Shown here: positions 8,417 to 16,715 of the stretch, one piece after another
Position numbering within the stretch: the first letter of the stretch is position 1
Layout of the letters: each line of letters begins with the position of its first letter
Source of the DNA: Chryseolinea lacunae
Lineage (GTDB): Bacteria > Bacteroidota > Bacteroidia > Cytophagales > Cyclobacteriaceae
Reading direction: 5' to 3'
NCBI RefSeq assembly: GCF_016735595.1
Contig: NZ_JAERRB010000003.1
Span: 299,401 to 363,400, forward strand
Length of the DNA: 64,000 bases
Notes under the pieces: generated by a model
Seen by the model: only the letters and a program-made list of their open reading frames with translations
Databases searched by the model: none
Told to the model about the DNA's origin: nothing
Made by a program: the position numbers and the translations under genes

Positions 8417-10279
8417 CTACTTCAGGAGCTTATCGAACGTGTTGGTAGCCACATAGTGATAGTTTGGCCGTGCCTTCTCATAGATTTGTTGCGCCTTCTT
8501 TTTGCCTTCGGGTGTTTTTACCAGTTCGGTATAGAGCGGCGAGAGAAATTTGCGGCGGCCTGTGTGGATCAGAAAGTCTTCGAGCTTGGCATCGGCCGGC
8601 GCATAGTGGTTGCGGATGGTGACCGCGAGCCACACCGTCAGAATTTCGGCGTTGCCCGATGCAGTGAAATGTCCGAGGGCGTCGAGCGCTTTCAGTTGAT
8701 CGGCCGTGAGTGTTTCGGGAAGGTTCTTTATGAAATGCAGCCATTCGTGTGTGCTCCACTGTTTTGTGATCGATGCATCGACGGTTGATCCGGCTTTCCA
8801 TTTCGCCAGAACATCGTCCACTTTCGTGAACCGATCCGACGATGGTGTGGGGCAATTTGCAGGCAGGCCTTCCGTGAAGATCCAGGCGTTAAAGTTGGCG
8901 TCGTCGAGGGTGATGGAAAAATTGTCTTTATAATATTTTTTGATGTAAGCGATAAACGTGTCGGTGTCCACACCGTGGAAGGCGTTGGCTTTGAAATAGT
9001 CTTTCAAAAACGCATCAAACTTGTCGCGGCCGTGTTCGGTTTCGATAGAGCGCAGAAAGAAGTAGCCTTTCACATAGGCGATGTCGCTCACGCCTTCGTC
9101 GGGACTTCTGCCTTCCAGGTTCAGTTTCAGTTTGGTGTCGGCATAGTGGTTGTCGGCTTTCAGGTCTACAATGGTTTGCTTCAGATCTTGCAGCGAGAGC
9201 ACGGCCAGCATTTCAGAATAGTCCACGCCATAAAGTTTCTCCATGATGCGATGTTCGAAATAGACGGTGGAGCCTTCGTTGAGCCAGAAGTCGTTCCACG
9301 TGGCGTTGGTCACCAGGTTGCCCGACCAGCTGTGGGCCAGTTCGTGTGCAATCACCGAGGTGAGTGAGCGATCGCCAGCCAGTAGGGTTGGCGTTGCAAA
9401 GGTGAGTCGCGGATTTTCCATGCCTCCAAAAGGGAAGCTGGGCGGAAGCACAATCACGTCGTAGCGTTCCCAGGGGTAGGCGCCATACAACGCTTCGGCT
9501 CCGGCAATCATCTTTTCCATGTCGGCAAATTCCCAGGCGGCAGTGTCCACCACCGACGGTTCGGCATACACACCGCTGCGGGCGCTGATGGGTTTGAAGG
9601 CAATGTCGCCCACGGCCAACGCCAACAGGTAGGCTGGTATGGGTTGCTTCATGTCGAAATGATAGGTGCCCGTTTCATTTTTCTGTTGCGGGTTCGAAGC
9701 GCTCATCAAGGGCAGCAGTTGTTTGGGCACGGTCACGTCGGCTTCGTAGGTGAAGCGCACGTTGGGCGAGTCCTGGCAGGGCACCCAGCTGCGCGCGAGA
9801 ATGGCCTGCGACTGTGTGAACAAAAACGGTTCGCGTTTGCCTGCGGTTTGTTCTGGCGAAAGCCATTGCAACGCTTCTGCGTCGGGCGCAGTTTGATAGT
9901 GAATGTGCACGTGTTTCACACCGGGTTTGATGAGCACGGCCAGAGGCTGGCCCATCAACGTGTCTACATTGCCAAGTCTGAAGTCGGCGCGTTGGCCGTT
10001 GTCTATGGTGACCGAGTCAATCGCCAGGCCTTTCGTGTCGAAGATGATGATGTCGGCATCGTCTTTTGTTTCGATCTGCCACGAGGCGGTGGCCTTGATG
10101 GTGTGCGAAGCAAAGTCGACAGTGGCGTTCCATTTCAAATGTGTTACGCGGGCGTTGTCGGGCACGGCAAACGAATGGGGATCTTGTGATGGCATAACTT
10201 CAGTGTGCTTTTCGGAAGGTGAGCAACCCAGCATGAGGGTCGCGGTTAGCAGGGATAAACTTACAGCAAGATATTTCAT
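8417..10279 (-). CDS. M1 family metallo-aminopeptidase, LTA4-hydrolase type, lipoprotein
   Basis: 620 residues from ATG 10279, chosen because it starts a lipoprotein signal (MKYLAVSLSLLTATLMLGCS, Cys19). Motifs in order: substrate loop GGMENPRLTF, zinc motif HELAHSW (~316) and the downstream zinc ligand in WLNEGSTVYFEHR, then a helical C-terminal domain ending LEDFLIHTGRRKFLSPLY, typical of the leukotriene A4 hydrolase/aminopeptidase B branch. It removes N-terminal residues from peptides, here exported and membrane anchored. The gene is followed on the same strand, 33 bp away, by the acyl-CoA dehydrogenase. Confidence 0.92.
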   Translation of the reverse strand: MKYLAVSLSLLTATLMLGCSPSEKHTEVMPSQDPHSFAVPDNARVTHLKWNATVDFASHTIKATASWQIETKDDADIIIFDTKGLAIDSVTIDNGQRADFRLGNVDTLMGQPLAVLIKPGVKHVHIHYQTAPDAEALQWLSPEQTAGKREPFLFTQSQAILARSWVPCQDSPNVRFTYEADVTVPKQLLPLMSASNPQQKNETGTYHFDMKQPIPAYLLALAVGDIAFKPISARSGVYAEPSVVDTAAWEFADMEKMIAGAEALYGAYPWERYDVIVLPPSFPFGGMENPRLTFATPTLLAGDRSLTSVIAHELAHSWSGNLVTNATWNDFWLNEGSTVYFEHRIMEKLYGVDYSEMLAVLSLQDLKQTIVDLKADNHYADTKLKLNLEGRSPDEGVSDIAYVKGYFFLRSIETEHGRDKFDAFLKDYFKANAFHGVDTDTFIAYIKKYYKDNFSITLDDANFNAWIFTEGLPANCPTPSSDRFTKVDDVLAKWKAGSTVDASITKQWSTHEWLHFIKNLPETLTADQLKALDALGHFTASGNAEILTVWLAVTIRNHYAPADAKLEDFLIHTGRRKFLSPLYTELVKTPEGKKKAQQIYEKARPNYHYVATNTFDKLLK

Positions 10280-10457
10280 GGGCAATAGAATTCGGTTCAA
10301 AATAAGTTCATCACACCCGGCATCCAACAACAATCTGATGAAGGGTTGTGTTTAAACGCAGGGCGTTGGAGCCGAACGAAATAACACCCGTTTTTCTTTC
10401 CGCGCTTGCCACGCAATGGTTATCTTTCCTTTGTCCTACTTTAAAAACCCAAACATC

Positions 10458-11018
10458 ATGAAAACCACCAAAATCATCCTGACGGTCGTTGCCCTGCTGG
10501 CCCTGGCCAGCGCGCTGGTGTCGTTCAACCAGGCCGAAAAAAAACGGATTGCCACCACCAAACTCACCCAGATGGTGTCGGACTGGGAACGCGCCAAAGC
10601 CTACACCCTGGAGTACATCAACGCGGCCAACGACGATGCGATCAACTTCAAGCCCACACCCGAAATGCGAACCTTTGGCCAGCAGATGTTGCACCTTGCC
10701 GAAGCCAACTATGGTCTGGCGGCAGCCGCAGCCAGCAAGCAAAGCCCCGTGCCCTTCGGCTCACTCGAAAAATCGGATCAGTATAAAACCAAAGCGGCGG
10801 TGACCAAAGCCGTTTCCGACAGCTATGACTATGTGATTTCCACCGCCAAGGGCCTGGACGAAAAAGCACTGGGCGAACCCGTGAAGGTTTTTAACTTCGA
10901 CCTGACCCGCGAAACCGCCATGGCCAAAGTGTTCGAGCATCAAACCCACCACCGCGGACAAACCACCGTCTATCTCCGTCTGAAAGGCATCAAACCTCCG
11001 GATGAAAAGTTGTTTTGA
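10458..11018 (+). CDS. DinB family protein, exported
   Basis: 186 residues from ATG 10458, giving a signal peptide (MKTTKIILTVVALLALASA). The rest is a four-helix bundle of the DinB/YfiT type with the expected metal-binding histidines: one in QQMLHLAEANYG (~residue 75) and a pair in FEHQTHHRGQ (~160). DinB proteins bind a divalent metal and are often thiol-dependent transferases or hydrolases; an exported version suggests a periplasmic role. No partner is evident. It ends in the terminator at 11059-11087 and faces the GGGP synthase operon. Confidence 0.85.
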   Translation: MKTTKIILTVVALLALASALVSFNQAEKKRIATTKLTQMVSDWERAKAYTLEYINAANDDAINFKPTPEMRTFGQQMLHLAEANYGLAAAAASKQSPVPFGSLEKSDQYKTKAAVTKAVSDSYDYVISTAKGLDEKALGEPVKVFNFDLTRETAMAKVFEHQTHHRGQTTVYLRLKGIKPPDEKLF

Positions 11019-11058
11019 TGCGAAGTCTTCAATAAAAGAAGAACCTTACTGAAAACAG

Positions 11059-11087
11059 AGAGGCCCCGACAAGTCGGGGCCTCTTTA
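11059..11087. terminator. Terminator between convergent genes, shared-core hairpin
   Basis: A perfect 12-bp stem (11059-11070 with 11073-11084, AGAGGCCCCGAC / GTCGGGGCCTCT) with a 2-nt AA gap is followed by TTTATTTTTTT on the plus strand. It separates the DinB gene from the convergent GGGP synthase gene and carries the recurring core CCCCGACAAGTCGGGG. Confidence 0.9.
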
Positions 11088-11108
11088 TTTTTTTACGTTT
11101 TTCTGAAA

Positions 11109-11873
11109 TCACTTTCCGGTCTCGATGCTTTGATTCCACTCGTAGACCTTGTCGGATATTTCGGTGAGCAGGTTTGGACTTTTTTCCAACGCGTTGCCAA
11201 TCACAATCATGTCGGCTCCGGCCTCCAGTGCGTTGAACGCTTTTTGACTGGTGTTGATGCCTCCGCCAACAATCAAGGGAACGTTGATGGACTTGCGCAC
11301 GGTGGTGATCATTCTGGCATTGATTTCTTTTTCGGCACCGCTGCCGGCGTCGAGGTAGATGGATTGGAGGCCCAGCATTTCGCCGGCCATGGCCGTGCAT
11401 GCGGCCAATGAATATTTGTCGTCGGGAATGGGCGTGGTGTTGCTGATGTAGGCCACCGATGTGATGCGCCCGGAGTTCACCAGAATGTAGCCCGTGGGGA
11501 TCACTTCCAGTTTTGTGTTGCGAATGATGGGCGCAGCAATGACGTGCTGACCGATGAGCAACTCGGGGTTGCGGCCCGAAATGAGCGACAGGAAAAGCAA
11601 CGCATCGGCTGTGGGCTCAATCTGCATGGAGTTGCCCGGGAAGAGCACCACCGGTATGGTTACATTTTCTTTGATGACCTTGACCACTTCGGCCAGGTTG
11701 GTGGTGGTGACGAGGCTTCCTCCCACGAAGAAATAGTCGATGCAGTTTTCGCTGGCCAGGTTCACAAGTTGAAGAAGCCTCGCCGGATCTTCCGCCTTGT
11801 CGGGGTCGACCAAAACCGCGATGGATTTTTTTCCTTGTTCGTGCTTGTCGCGCAGGGTTTTAAGGACGTTCAT
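11109..11873 (-). CDS. Geranylgeranylglyceryl/heptaprenylglyceryl phosphate synthase family
   Basis: 254 residues, a (beta/alpha)8 phosphate-binding barrel. Motifs: VLVDPDKAED (substrate Asp/Lys region), FVGGSLVTT, VVLFPGNSMQI, TGYILVNSG, YLDAGSGAEKEI and the phosphate-binding IVGGGINTSQKA and IVIGNALE. This is the GGGPS/PcrB family, which joins glycerol-1-phosphate to a polyprenyl diphosphate through an ether bond. Bacteroidota members are known as genuine GGGP synthases, although these organisms do not make archaeal membranes. Its start overlaps the previous gene's end by 14 nt, so it is translationally coupled to two small membrane proteins upstream. The product's fate is unknown. Confidence 0.88.
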   Translation of the reverse strand: MNVLKTLRDKHEQGKKSIAVLVDPDKAEDPARLLQLVNLASENCIDYFFVGGSLVTTTNLAEVVKVIKENVTIPVVLFPGNSMQIEPTADALLFLSLISGRNPELLIGQHVIAAPIIRNTKLEVIPTGYILVNSGRITSVAYISNTTPIPDDKYSLAACTAMAGEMLGLQSIYLDAGSGAEKEINARMITTVRKSINVPLIVGGGINTSQKAFNALEAGADMIVIGNALEKSPNLLTEISDKVYEWNQSIETGK

Positions 11874-12276
11874 TCAGTTCGGCTTTCTTTTCGAATTGTG
11901 CCTGAATGAAGTCGCCGAGTTTTTCTTTGGCGATGCCCAGCAGAAATACCGTGGCCTGGCTGGCAATGGCCGAACCCACCTGCGACATGATGCCCGGGGC
12001 ATACGTTTCCTCCACCTCTTCTACTTCGGCGGCCGGTGCTTTGGCCTGCACTACTTTTATTTTCGATGCTTTGGCTTTCGGCTTTTTAGACGAACCCGAA
12101 AACTGGCGCATCAGCACATAGGCTGCGGCCAATGTTCCGCCAATGATGAGGGCGTTGGTGATTATTTTTTCTGTCTTGGCAGAGATCAGCTTCACTTCGT
12201 CTTCCAGTTCCTGGCGGTGACGTGCCGATTTCTTCAGCAGTTCAATTTTAGGATCGTTCGATTCCAGCAGTTCCAT
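11860..12276 (-). CDS. Small membrane protein with helical N-terminus
   Basis: 138 residues. A charged helical segment (residues 1-35, likely coiled coil) is followed by one transmembrane helix (IITNALIIGGTLAAAYVLM), a Lys/Ala-rich linker, an acidic patch (AAEVEEVEETYAP) and a C-terminal amphipathic helix (SAIASQATVFLLGIAKEKLG). I do not recognise a named family. It sits between the DUF1469-like gene (3-nt gap upstream) and GGGP synthase (14-nt overlap downstream), so all three are very likely one operon and may act on the envelope together. Confidence 0.75.
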   Translation of the reverse strand: MELLESNDPKIELLKKSARHRQELEDEVKLISAKTEKIITNALIIGGTLAAAYVLMRQFSGSSKKPKAKASKIKVVQAKAPAAEVEEVEETYAPGIMSQVGSAIASQATVFLLGIAKEKLGDFIQAQFEKKAELNERP

Positions 12277-12279
12277 ACG

Positions 12280-12636
12280 CTACTTTTTCTTTTTCTTCAT
12301 GATTTCAGCCAGTTGCTTTTCCAGCGACTCCGAAAGTGTGTCGCGGAACAGCACCAACAAAATTCCGATCAACAAATAGAAACCCGCCACGGTGGCAAAG
12401 CCCCCAAATGTTCCGAGCGACTCGCCGATTTTGTAGGCCACGGCGATGCTGATCAACACAATGAAGAGTGAGAACACCACGGTGAGCACCATAAACAGCA
12501 AGACCCTGGCCAATCCCTTGGCCACCTCTTCCTTCATCTCCAGCTTCATCAGCTCGATGCGGGCTTCCACATAGCCGGTGATGTTTTCGATGAGGCTGTC
12601 CAGTTTCAAAAATTTCAGAATTGAGTCCTTCAGCAC
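12280..12636 (-). CDS. Phage-holin-like / DUF1469 membrane protein
   Basis: 118 residues starting at GTG 12636. An N-terminal amphipathic helix (VEARIELMKLEMKEEVAKG) precedes two long transmembrane helices (residues ~45-67 and ~75-95) and a Lys-rich tail ending KKKKK. This is the layout of the DUF1469 / Holin-X family, chromosomal two-TM proteins common in Bacteroidota and not evidence of a prophage. It heads the operon with the coiled-coil membrane protein and GGGP synthase. The start is the least certain part, as no ATG gives a better N-terminus. Confidence 0.78.
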   Translation of the reverse strand: MLKDSILKFLKLDSLIENITGYVEARIELMKLEMKEEVAKGLARVLLFMVLTVVFSLFIVLISIAVAYKIGESLGTFGGFATVAGFYLLIGILLVLFRDTLSESLEKQLAEIMKKKKK

Positions 12637-12687
12637 AATAGTATACGAGAGGATGCAATATAGAGAGAAGATTGGAATATCGGGGAA

Positions 12688-14289
12688 TCACTCCATCCCA
12701 AACCGGGTCAATTTTTCGACCACCGTGGGGGCTTTGCGGGGCGCCAGCACCTCGTGTTGCAGCAGTATTTTATAGGCCGAGCTCATGTAGTAGCGATGGG
12801 TCACCGAATCGGTGGCGTGGGGATAGGTGATCTGTGCCATATACACCGAATCGAAGGCCTGGCCGGCCACGTCCATGCGGGGCAAAATCTCCTGAATACA
12901 CGACTTGAATTTTCCATGTTTGTCTTCGCCGTCCCAGCAAAAACCGGGGCGGGAGAAACGGAACATTTGCTTGCCCAAAAACAACGTATTGTTTTTCACC
13001 GACATCGGATAGATCAGGATGGGCTCTGTGGTCTGGTCGCCATCATAACGTGTCCACTCGCCCGACAGCGTGCGTGCATTGATGCGCACCATCACGCGAT
13101 AGGGCACCACCTGGCCGGCAGCGTTCAGTTCTTCATAGCCCAGGTTATAGGTTTTCACCGAATCCTGGTTGAAGTAGATGAGCGAGAAGGGTATGAAAAA
13201 GAAGGTCACGAGAATGTAGACAAACCCGACCAGCCGGTATTTCAAAGTGAGTTTGCCAAGCCCTTCGGCCAATGCCATCGGCAACTTTCTCAGCACCGGT
13301 ATCGGGAAAAACAACAACACACCAATGAAGTTGAACAGGAAGTGTGCGATGGCGATGCTAATGGCACCCGATGTGTTGGCATTGAGCATGGCCGCAATAA
13401 ACGCCGTGATGGTAGTGCCCACGTTGGCACCCATGATGAACGGCGCCGCCTGCTTGAGCGATGCAATTTTTTTGGCTACAATAGGCACCACAACCGACGT
13501 GGTGATGGTGCTCGACCGGATGGCCGCCGTGGTGAGCAACCCCCACATAAAAGACTTGAATTGGTTCTTGAAAAAGAAACGCGCAAACAACTCGGGCGAC
13601 TTGGCCTTGAGCAGGTTGGAGATGAGCCGGCGGAAAATGAGGATCGATCCAAACAACAACACCAGCGCCACAAAACCCAGGAAAAACGCACTGGGAATTT
13701 CCTCCAGCAGAAAATCAATGACGGGACTAAAGCCCACCCAAAAATGACTCACCGTGTTTTCGACCGGTGCCACGGTGGGCGTGAAGAAGAAACTCGATAT
13801 CCACACCGACAGCGACGAGAGGAAGCCATAATAATACTCGAGCGGGAACAACACCACGGTGGTGAGGATGTTGAAGAAGTCGTGATAGGTGCCCGCGGCC
13901 ACCGCGCGCCGAAATTCCTTTCGCTTGTTGATGAACCCCAGCGACACAATGGTGCTGGTGATGGTGGTGCCAATGTTGGCGCCCATGATGATGGGAATGG
14001 CACTCTGGATGGTGATGGACCCCGACGCCACCAATGCCACCACAAGCGAGGTGGTGGTGGAGCTGCTCTGCAACATGGCCGTGATGAGCAGGCCGATGAA
14101 CAACCCCGTGAACGGATTGGAGGTGGCCAGCAAAATGGTCTCGGCCACATTCTTGCCCAGGTGCTGCAACGACGAGGTCATGAGGTCAAGCGCAAACAGG
14201 AACAAGAGGAAGGCACCGGCTATAGACAGCACGATGCGGAGGTTACTCCAGGCTTTATGATTCGACTCGGTGAGTGGGGCAGGTTCCAA
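12688..14289 (-). CDS. Na/Pi cotransporter family protein
   Basis: 533 residues. Two inverted Na/Pi repeats are visible: the first with LQSSSTTTSLVVALVASG and GANIGTTITSTIVSLG, the second with IRSSTITTSVVVPIVA and GANVGTTITAFIAAML. About eight transmembrane helices end near residue 385. The last ~150 residues are a soluble beta-rich domain (YRVMVRINARTLSGEW) instead of the PhoU-like domain many NptA homologues carry. The family imports phosphate with Na+. The second repeat lacks the Gln of the usual QSS motif (here RSS), so activity or substrate may differ. Next gene downstream is 51 bp away on the same strand. Confidence 0.88.
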   Translation of the reverse strand: MEPAPLTESNHKAWSNLRIVLSIAGAFLLFLFALDLMTSSLQHLGKNVAETILLATSNPFTGLFIGLLITAMLQSSSTTTSLVVALVASGSITIQSAIPIIMGANIGTTITSTIVSLGFINKRKEFRRAVAAGTYHDFFNILTTVVLFPLEYYYGFLSSLSVWISSFFFTPTVAPVENTVSHFWVGFSPVIDFLLEEIPSAFFLGFVALVLLFGSILIFRRLISNLLKAKSPELFARFFFKNQFKSFMWGLLTTAAIRSSTITTSVVVPIVAKKIASLKQAAPFIMGANVGTTITAFIAAMLNANTSGAISIAIAHFLFNFIGVLLFFPIPVLRKLPMALAEGLGKLTLKYRLVGFVYILVTFFFIPFSLIYFNQDSVKTYNLGYEELNAAGQVVPYRVMVRINARTLSGEWTRYDGDQTTEPILIYPMSVKNNTLFLGKQMFRFSRPGFCWDGEDKHGKFKSCIQEILPRMDVAGQAFDSVYMAQITYPHATDSVTHRYYMSSAYKILLQHEVLAPRKAPTVVEKLTRFGME

Positions 14290-14371
14290 CTTTCGTAATG
14301 TGTGCTAAAAATAATTCTAAAACCTCAGGTGTGGCCGGCTTAACAATAACTTAATGCCGTTTTCTTTTGCC

Positions 14372-15034
14372 TCAGCTCTTCAAGTACTCCTGCTTCAGCA
14401 GCGGGCAGATTTTATAACGCTCGTCTTTGGTGTCTTCATATAGGGCTTCGATGAGCTCATAGACATGCTTCACACCGATGCGGCGACACCACTCAAACGG
14501 ACCATAAGGATAGTTGGTGCCCAGCTTCATGGCCAGGTCTATGTCGTCGCGGGTGGCCGTGCCGTCCTGCACAGTATAGTAGGCTTCGTTAATGATCATG
14601 CAGATGACACGGGGTGTGACCAGCCCCACACGATCGTCTACAATGAGGAAGTCGGTTTTAAGATCTTCACAGAGCTTGCGCAGCAGGGGCTCGTCTTCTT
14701 TTTTCCAGAGACTCACTTCCATCACGTCGCGCGTGAGAAAGGTGGGCAGACCGTTGAAGCCGAAGATGGTGCTGGTGAGGGCATGGTCGGTGAGGTGCAC
14801 CAGTTCGCCAAGACTCACCTTGCACGTGTTGAGAAAAACTTTCACAGCGTGGTGGTTGTAGATCTCAAACTCGTGCACTTCCTCTTCGATGATGAAGTCG
14901 AACACGAGGTCGGTGTTGCGCAGGAATTTTTCGGCGTCGCGGTGTTCGCTCACCCGCGAGTAGGTGTGTTTGTCTCCGAATTTCTGATGACACTCCTGGA
15001 GGTTTACCTGTTCACCGATAACTAAAATATTCAT
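14372..15034 (-). CDS. 3-hydroxyacyl-CoA dehydrogenase-like protein, degenerate NAD domain
   Basis: 220 residues from ATG 15034. The C-terminal ~100 residues match the 3HCDH C-terminal domain (DDRVGLVTPRVICMIINEA, DIDLAMKLGTNYPYGPFEW). The N-terminal part begins MNILVIGEQVNLQECHQ and lacks the GxGxxG dinucleotide motif, and the usual catalytic GLHFF(N/S)P segment reads FGFNGLPTFL with no His. It may therefore have lost dehydrogenase activity or act on a bound ligand. Divergent from ridA, 72 bp away. A near-consensus -7 box (TAGCTTCG, 15038-15045) lies four bases from the ATG. Confidence 0.78.
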   Translation of the reverse strand: MNILVIGEQVNLQECHQKFGDKHTYSRVSEHRDAEKFLRNTDLVFDFIIEEEVHEFEIYNHHAVKVFLNTCKVSLGELVHLTDHALTSTIFGFNGLPTFLTRDVMEVSLWKKEDEPLLRKLCEDLKTDFLIVDDRVGLVTPRVICMIINEAYYTVQDGTATRDDIDLAMKLGTNYPYGPFEWCRRIGVKHVYELIEALYEDTKDERYKICPLLKQEYLKS

Positions 15035-15106
15035 GCGCGAAGCTAAATCCGTTTGACGATTCACTATTTTTGACGACTGCTAAATTAATTTTTAAACTCC
15101 ACAATC

Positions 15107-15484
15107 ATGTCAAAAACTGTTGTTTATTCCGCCAACGCACCCGAACCCATCGGTCCCTATAGCCAGGCCATCCAGGCCGGCAACATGCTTTTCATCAGCG
15201 GGCAAATTCCCATGAAGGCGGGTGCCATTGTGACGGGCACGATCGAAGAAGAAACCGAACAGGTTATGCAAAACCTCGCGGCCATCCTGAAAGCCGCCGG
15301 CCTCGACTTTTCGGCCGTGGTCAAGTCGTCGATCTTTTTGAAGAACATGGGCGATTTCCCCAAAGTGAACGAGGTCTATGGAAAATATTTCACCCAGGCA
15401 CCACCCGCCCGCGAAACCGTGGAAGTGAGCCGCCTGCCCAAAGACGTAAATGTTGAGATTTCTTGTATCGCCATAAAATCGTGA
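15107..15484 (+). CDS. ridA: RidA family reactive enamine/imine deaminase
   Basis: 125 residues, the full length of the YjgF/YER057c/UK114 family. Key motifs: PEPIGPYSQAI, LFISGQIPM, and PPARETVEVSRLPKDVNVEISCIA with the conserved Arg that binds the substrate carboxylate and the terminal Glu. RidA hydrolyses reactive 2-aminoacrylate made by PLP enzymes to pyruvate and ammonia. It acts as a cytosolic trimer. A TATTTTTG box at 15065-15072 could be its -7 element. It ends in the terminator at 15489-15510. Confidence 0.93.
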   Translation: MSKTVVYSANAPEPIGPYSQAIQAGNMLFISGQIPMKAGAIVTGTIEEETEQVMQNLAAILKAAGLDFSAVVKSSIFLKNMGDFPKVNEVYGKYFTQAPPARETVEVSRLPKDVNVEISCIAIKS

Positions 15485-15488
15485 CGTT

Positions 15489-15510
15489 GAGGGCCTAGGC
15501 CCTCTTTTTT
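15489..15510 (+). terminator. Intrinsic terminator of ridA
   Basis: GAGGGC (15489-15494), loop CTAG, GCCCTC (15499-15504), followed by a run of T. The 16-bp unit is itself a perfect palindrome directly after the ridA stop codon. Confidence 0.9.
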
Positions 15511-15551
15511 TTCAGAAAGGCTCACGAAAACGCGAAGATTTGTGAAGCGAA

Positions 15552-15582
15552 TTTGGAAATTTAGGAATCGGAATTAAATTTG
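15552..15582 (+). promoter_or_regulatory. Bacteroidota sigma-A promoter for the tRNA unit
   Basis: TTTG (15552-15555), a 19-nt spacer, and TAAATTTG (15575-15582) match the Bacteroidota consensus TTTG-N19/21-TAnnTTTG at every defined position. Transcription should begin near 15588, about 36 nt before the tRNA-Gly. Confidence 0.85.
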
Positions 15583-15623
15583 CACTCCCAAATCAATCAC
15601 ACCCACACACACCAATGATTTTT

Positions 15624-15697
<74 letters not shown>

Positions 15698-15725
15698 AAC
15701 AAGAGGTTAAGAACCTCAACCCAAA

Positions 15726-15755
15726 CCCCTCTCCACAAGAGAGGGGCTTGTTTTT
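15726..15755 (+). terminator. Hairpin with T-run between the two tRNA genes
   Basis: CCCCTCTC (15726-15733), loop CACAA, GAGAGGGG (15739-15746), then CTTGTTTTTT. It looks like an intrinsic terminator or attenuator after tRNA-Gly, which would lower tRNA-Leu expression unless read through or used as a processing site. The sequence is also of the kind found as dispersed intergenic palindromes. Confidence 0.65.
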
Positions 15756-15817
15756 TAAGGAGGTTTTGGAAAATCCTCCGCGGTTGCCTGAAGCATGCAT
15801 GCCAGGCGAAAGAGTTT

Positions 15818-15903
15818 GCCCGGGTGGTGAAATTGGTAGACACGCAGGACTTAAAATCCTGTGACCCTAAAAGGTCGTGCGGGTTCAAGTCCCGCCCTGG
15901 GTA
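15818..15903 (+). tRNA. tRNA-Leu (anticodon UAA)
   Basis: An 86-nt class II tRNA: acceptor GCCCGGG pairs with CCTGGGT, anticodon stem CAGGA/TCCTG around CTTAAAA (anticodon TAA), a long variable arm (GACCCTAAAAGGTC), T arm GCGGG-TTCAAGT-CCCGC and discriminator A. CCA is not encoded. Confidence 0.97.
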
Positions 15904-15923
15904 CTTGAGAAAATAAATTTGAT

Positions 15924-15947
15924 GCCCCGACAAGTCGGGGCTTTTTT
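15924..15947 (+). terminator. Terminator after tRNA-Leu, shared-core hairpin
   Basis: GCCCCGAC (15924-15931), AA, GTCGGGGC (15934-15941), then TTTTTT. Same core hairpin as at 3685 and 11059. Confidence 0.92.
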
Positions 15948-16022
15948 ATTGGCCTTTTCGGTCTCCTTCCTTTTAGCAGTCGTGTCGCGCCTTTACCTTA
16001 GTGCTGCGAAAAAATCTCCATC

Positions 16023-16700
16023 ATGAAAAACTCCGCCTTCGTTCTGCTGCTGTTGTTGGGTGCCTGCGCGCCAAAAAAAGAAACCATTGTCATCACCCAA
16101 ACCAACGTGCGCGATGTGCTCACCCAATATGGCAAAGACAATCCGGAGACCGAGGTCACCATCGAGACCCGCCTGGGCAACATGCGCCTCAAACTTTATG
16201 ACGACACGCCGTTGCACCGCGCCAACTTCATCAAGCTCATCAAAGACGGGCAGTATGACGAAGCCGATTTTTATCGCATCGCCAACGGCTTCATGATTCA
16301 GGGCGGAAACCTGAACAAAAAACTTAACTACCGTGTGCCTGCCGAATTCAACCCGGCACACTTTCACAAAAAAGGTGCGTTGTCCATGGCCCGTGTAGAC
16401 GAAAACAATCCAAACAAGGAATCGTCGGCGGCGGAGTTTTTTATTGTGCAGGGCACCACCTACTATGAGGAAGACATTGTGGCCGCCGAAAAAACGCTGG
16501 GCATTTCGCTAACACCCGAGCAACGACAGACCTACGTGACGCTGGGCGGCTATGTTGACCTGGACCAGAAATACACCGTGTTTGGCGAAGTGATTGAAGG
16601 CCTGGACGTGATCGACAAAATTGCGCACGAAAAGGTCTACGACCTGGAGAAACCCCTTCAGAAAATTCCGATGGTCGTGAAGGTGGTTGAGAAAAAATAA
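16023..16700 (+). CDS. Cyclophilin-type peptidyl-prolyl isomerase, lipoprotein
   Basis: 225 residues with a lipoprotein signal (MKNSAFVLLLLLGAC, Cys15). The cyclophilin domain has TRLGNMRLKLYDDTPLH, the catalytic-Arg segment DFYRIANGFMIQGGN, HKKGALSMAR and a SAAEFFIVQG segment in which the usual Gln of SQFF is Glu. A ~30-residue insert (YYEEDIVAAEKTLGISLTPE) sits before the final GEVIEGLDVIDKI. It should catalyse proline cis-trans isomerisation for proteins folding in the envelope. It overlaps nothing and faces the TspO-like gene 15 bp away. Confidence 0.92.
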   Translation: MKNSAFVLLLLLGACAPKKETIVITQTNVRDVLTQYGKDNPETEVTIETRLGNMRLKLYDDTPLHRANFIKLIKDGQYDEADFYRIANGFMIQGGNLNKKLNYRVPAEFNPAHFHKKGALSMARVDENNPNKESSAAEFFIVQGTTYYEEDIVAAEKTLGISLTPEQRQTYVTLGGYVDLDQKYTVFGEVIEGLDVIDKIAHEKVYDLEKPLQKIPMVVKVVEKK

Positions 16701-16715
16701 ACGTTCTAATTTCTT

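Noticed and set aside
6779-8788. Very long plus-strand open frame (669 codons)
   Set aside because: It is antisense to the acyl-CoA dehydrogenase and parts of the S9 peptidase and aminopeptidase genes. Its translation is His/Ala/Phe-rich with no recognisable motif, typical of a GC-driven shadow frame.
12280-12636. Holin-like gene as evidence of prophage
   Set aside because: DUF1469/Holin-X proteins are ordinary chromosomal proteins; there is no endolysin, integrase or other phage gene in the window.
12754-14298. Long plus-strand open frame (514 codons)
   Set aside because: Antisense to the Na/Pi cotransporter with its repeated QSS/GAN motifs; the reverse translation is Arg/His-rich noise.
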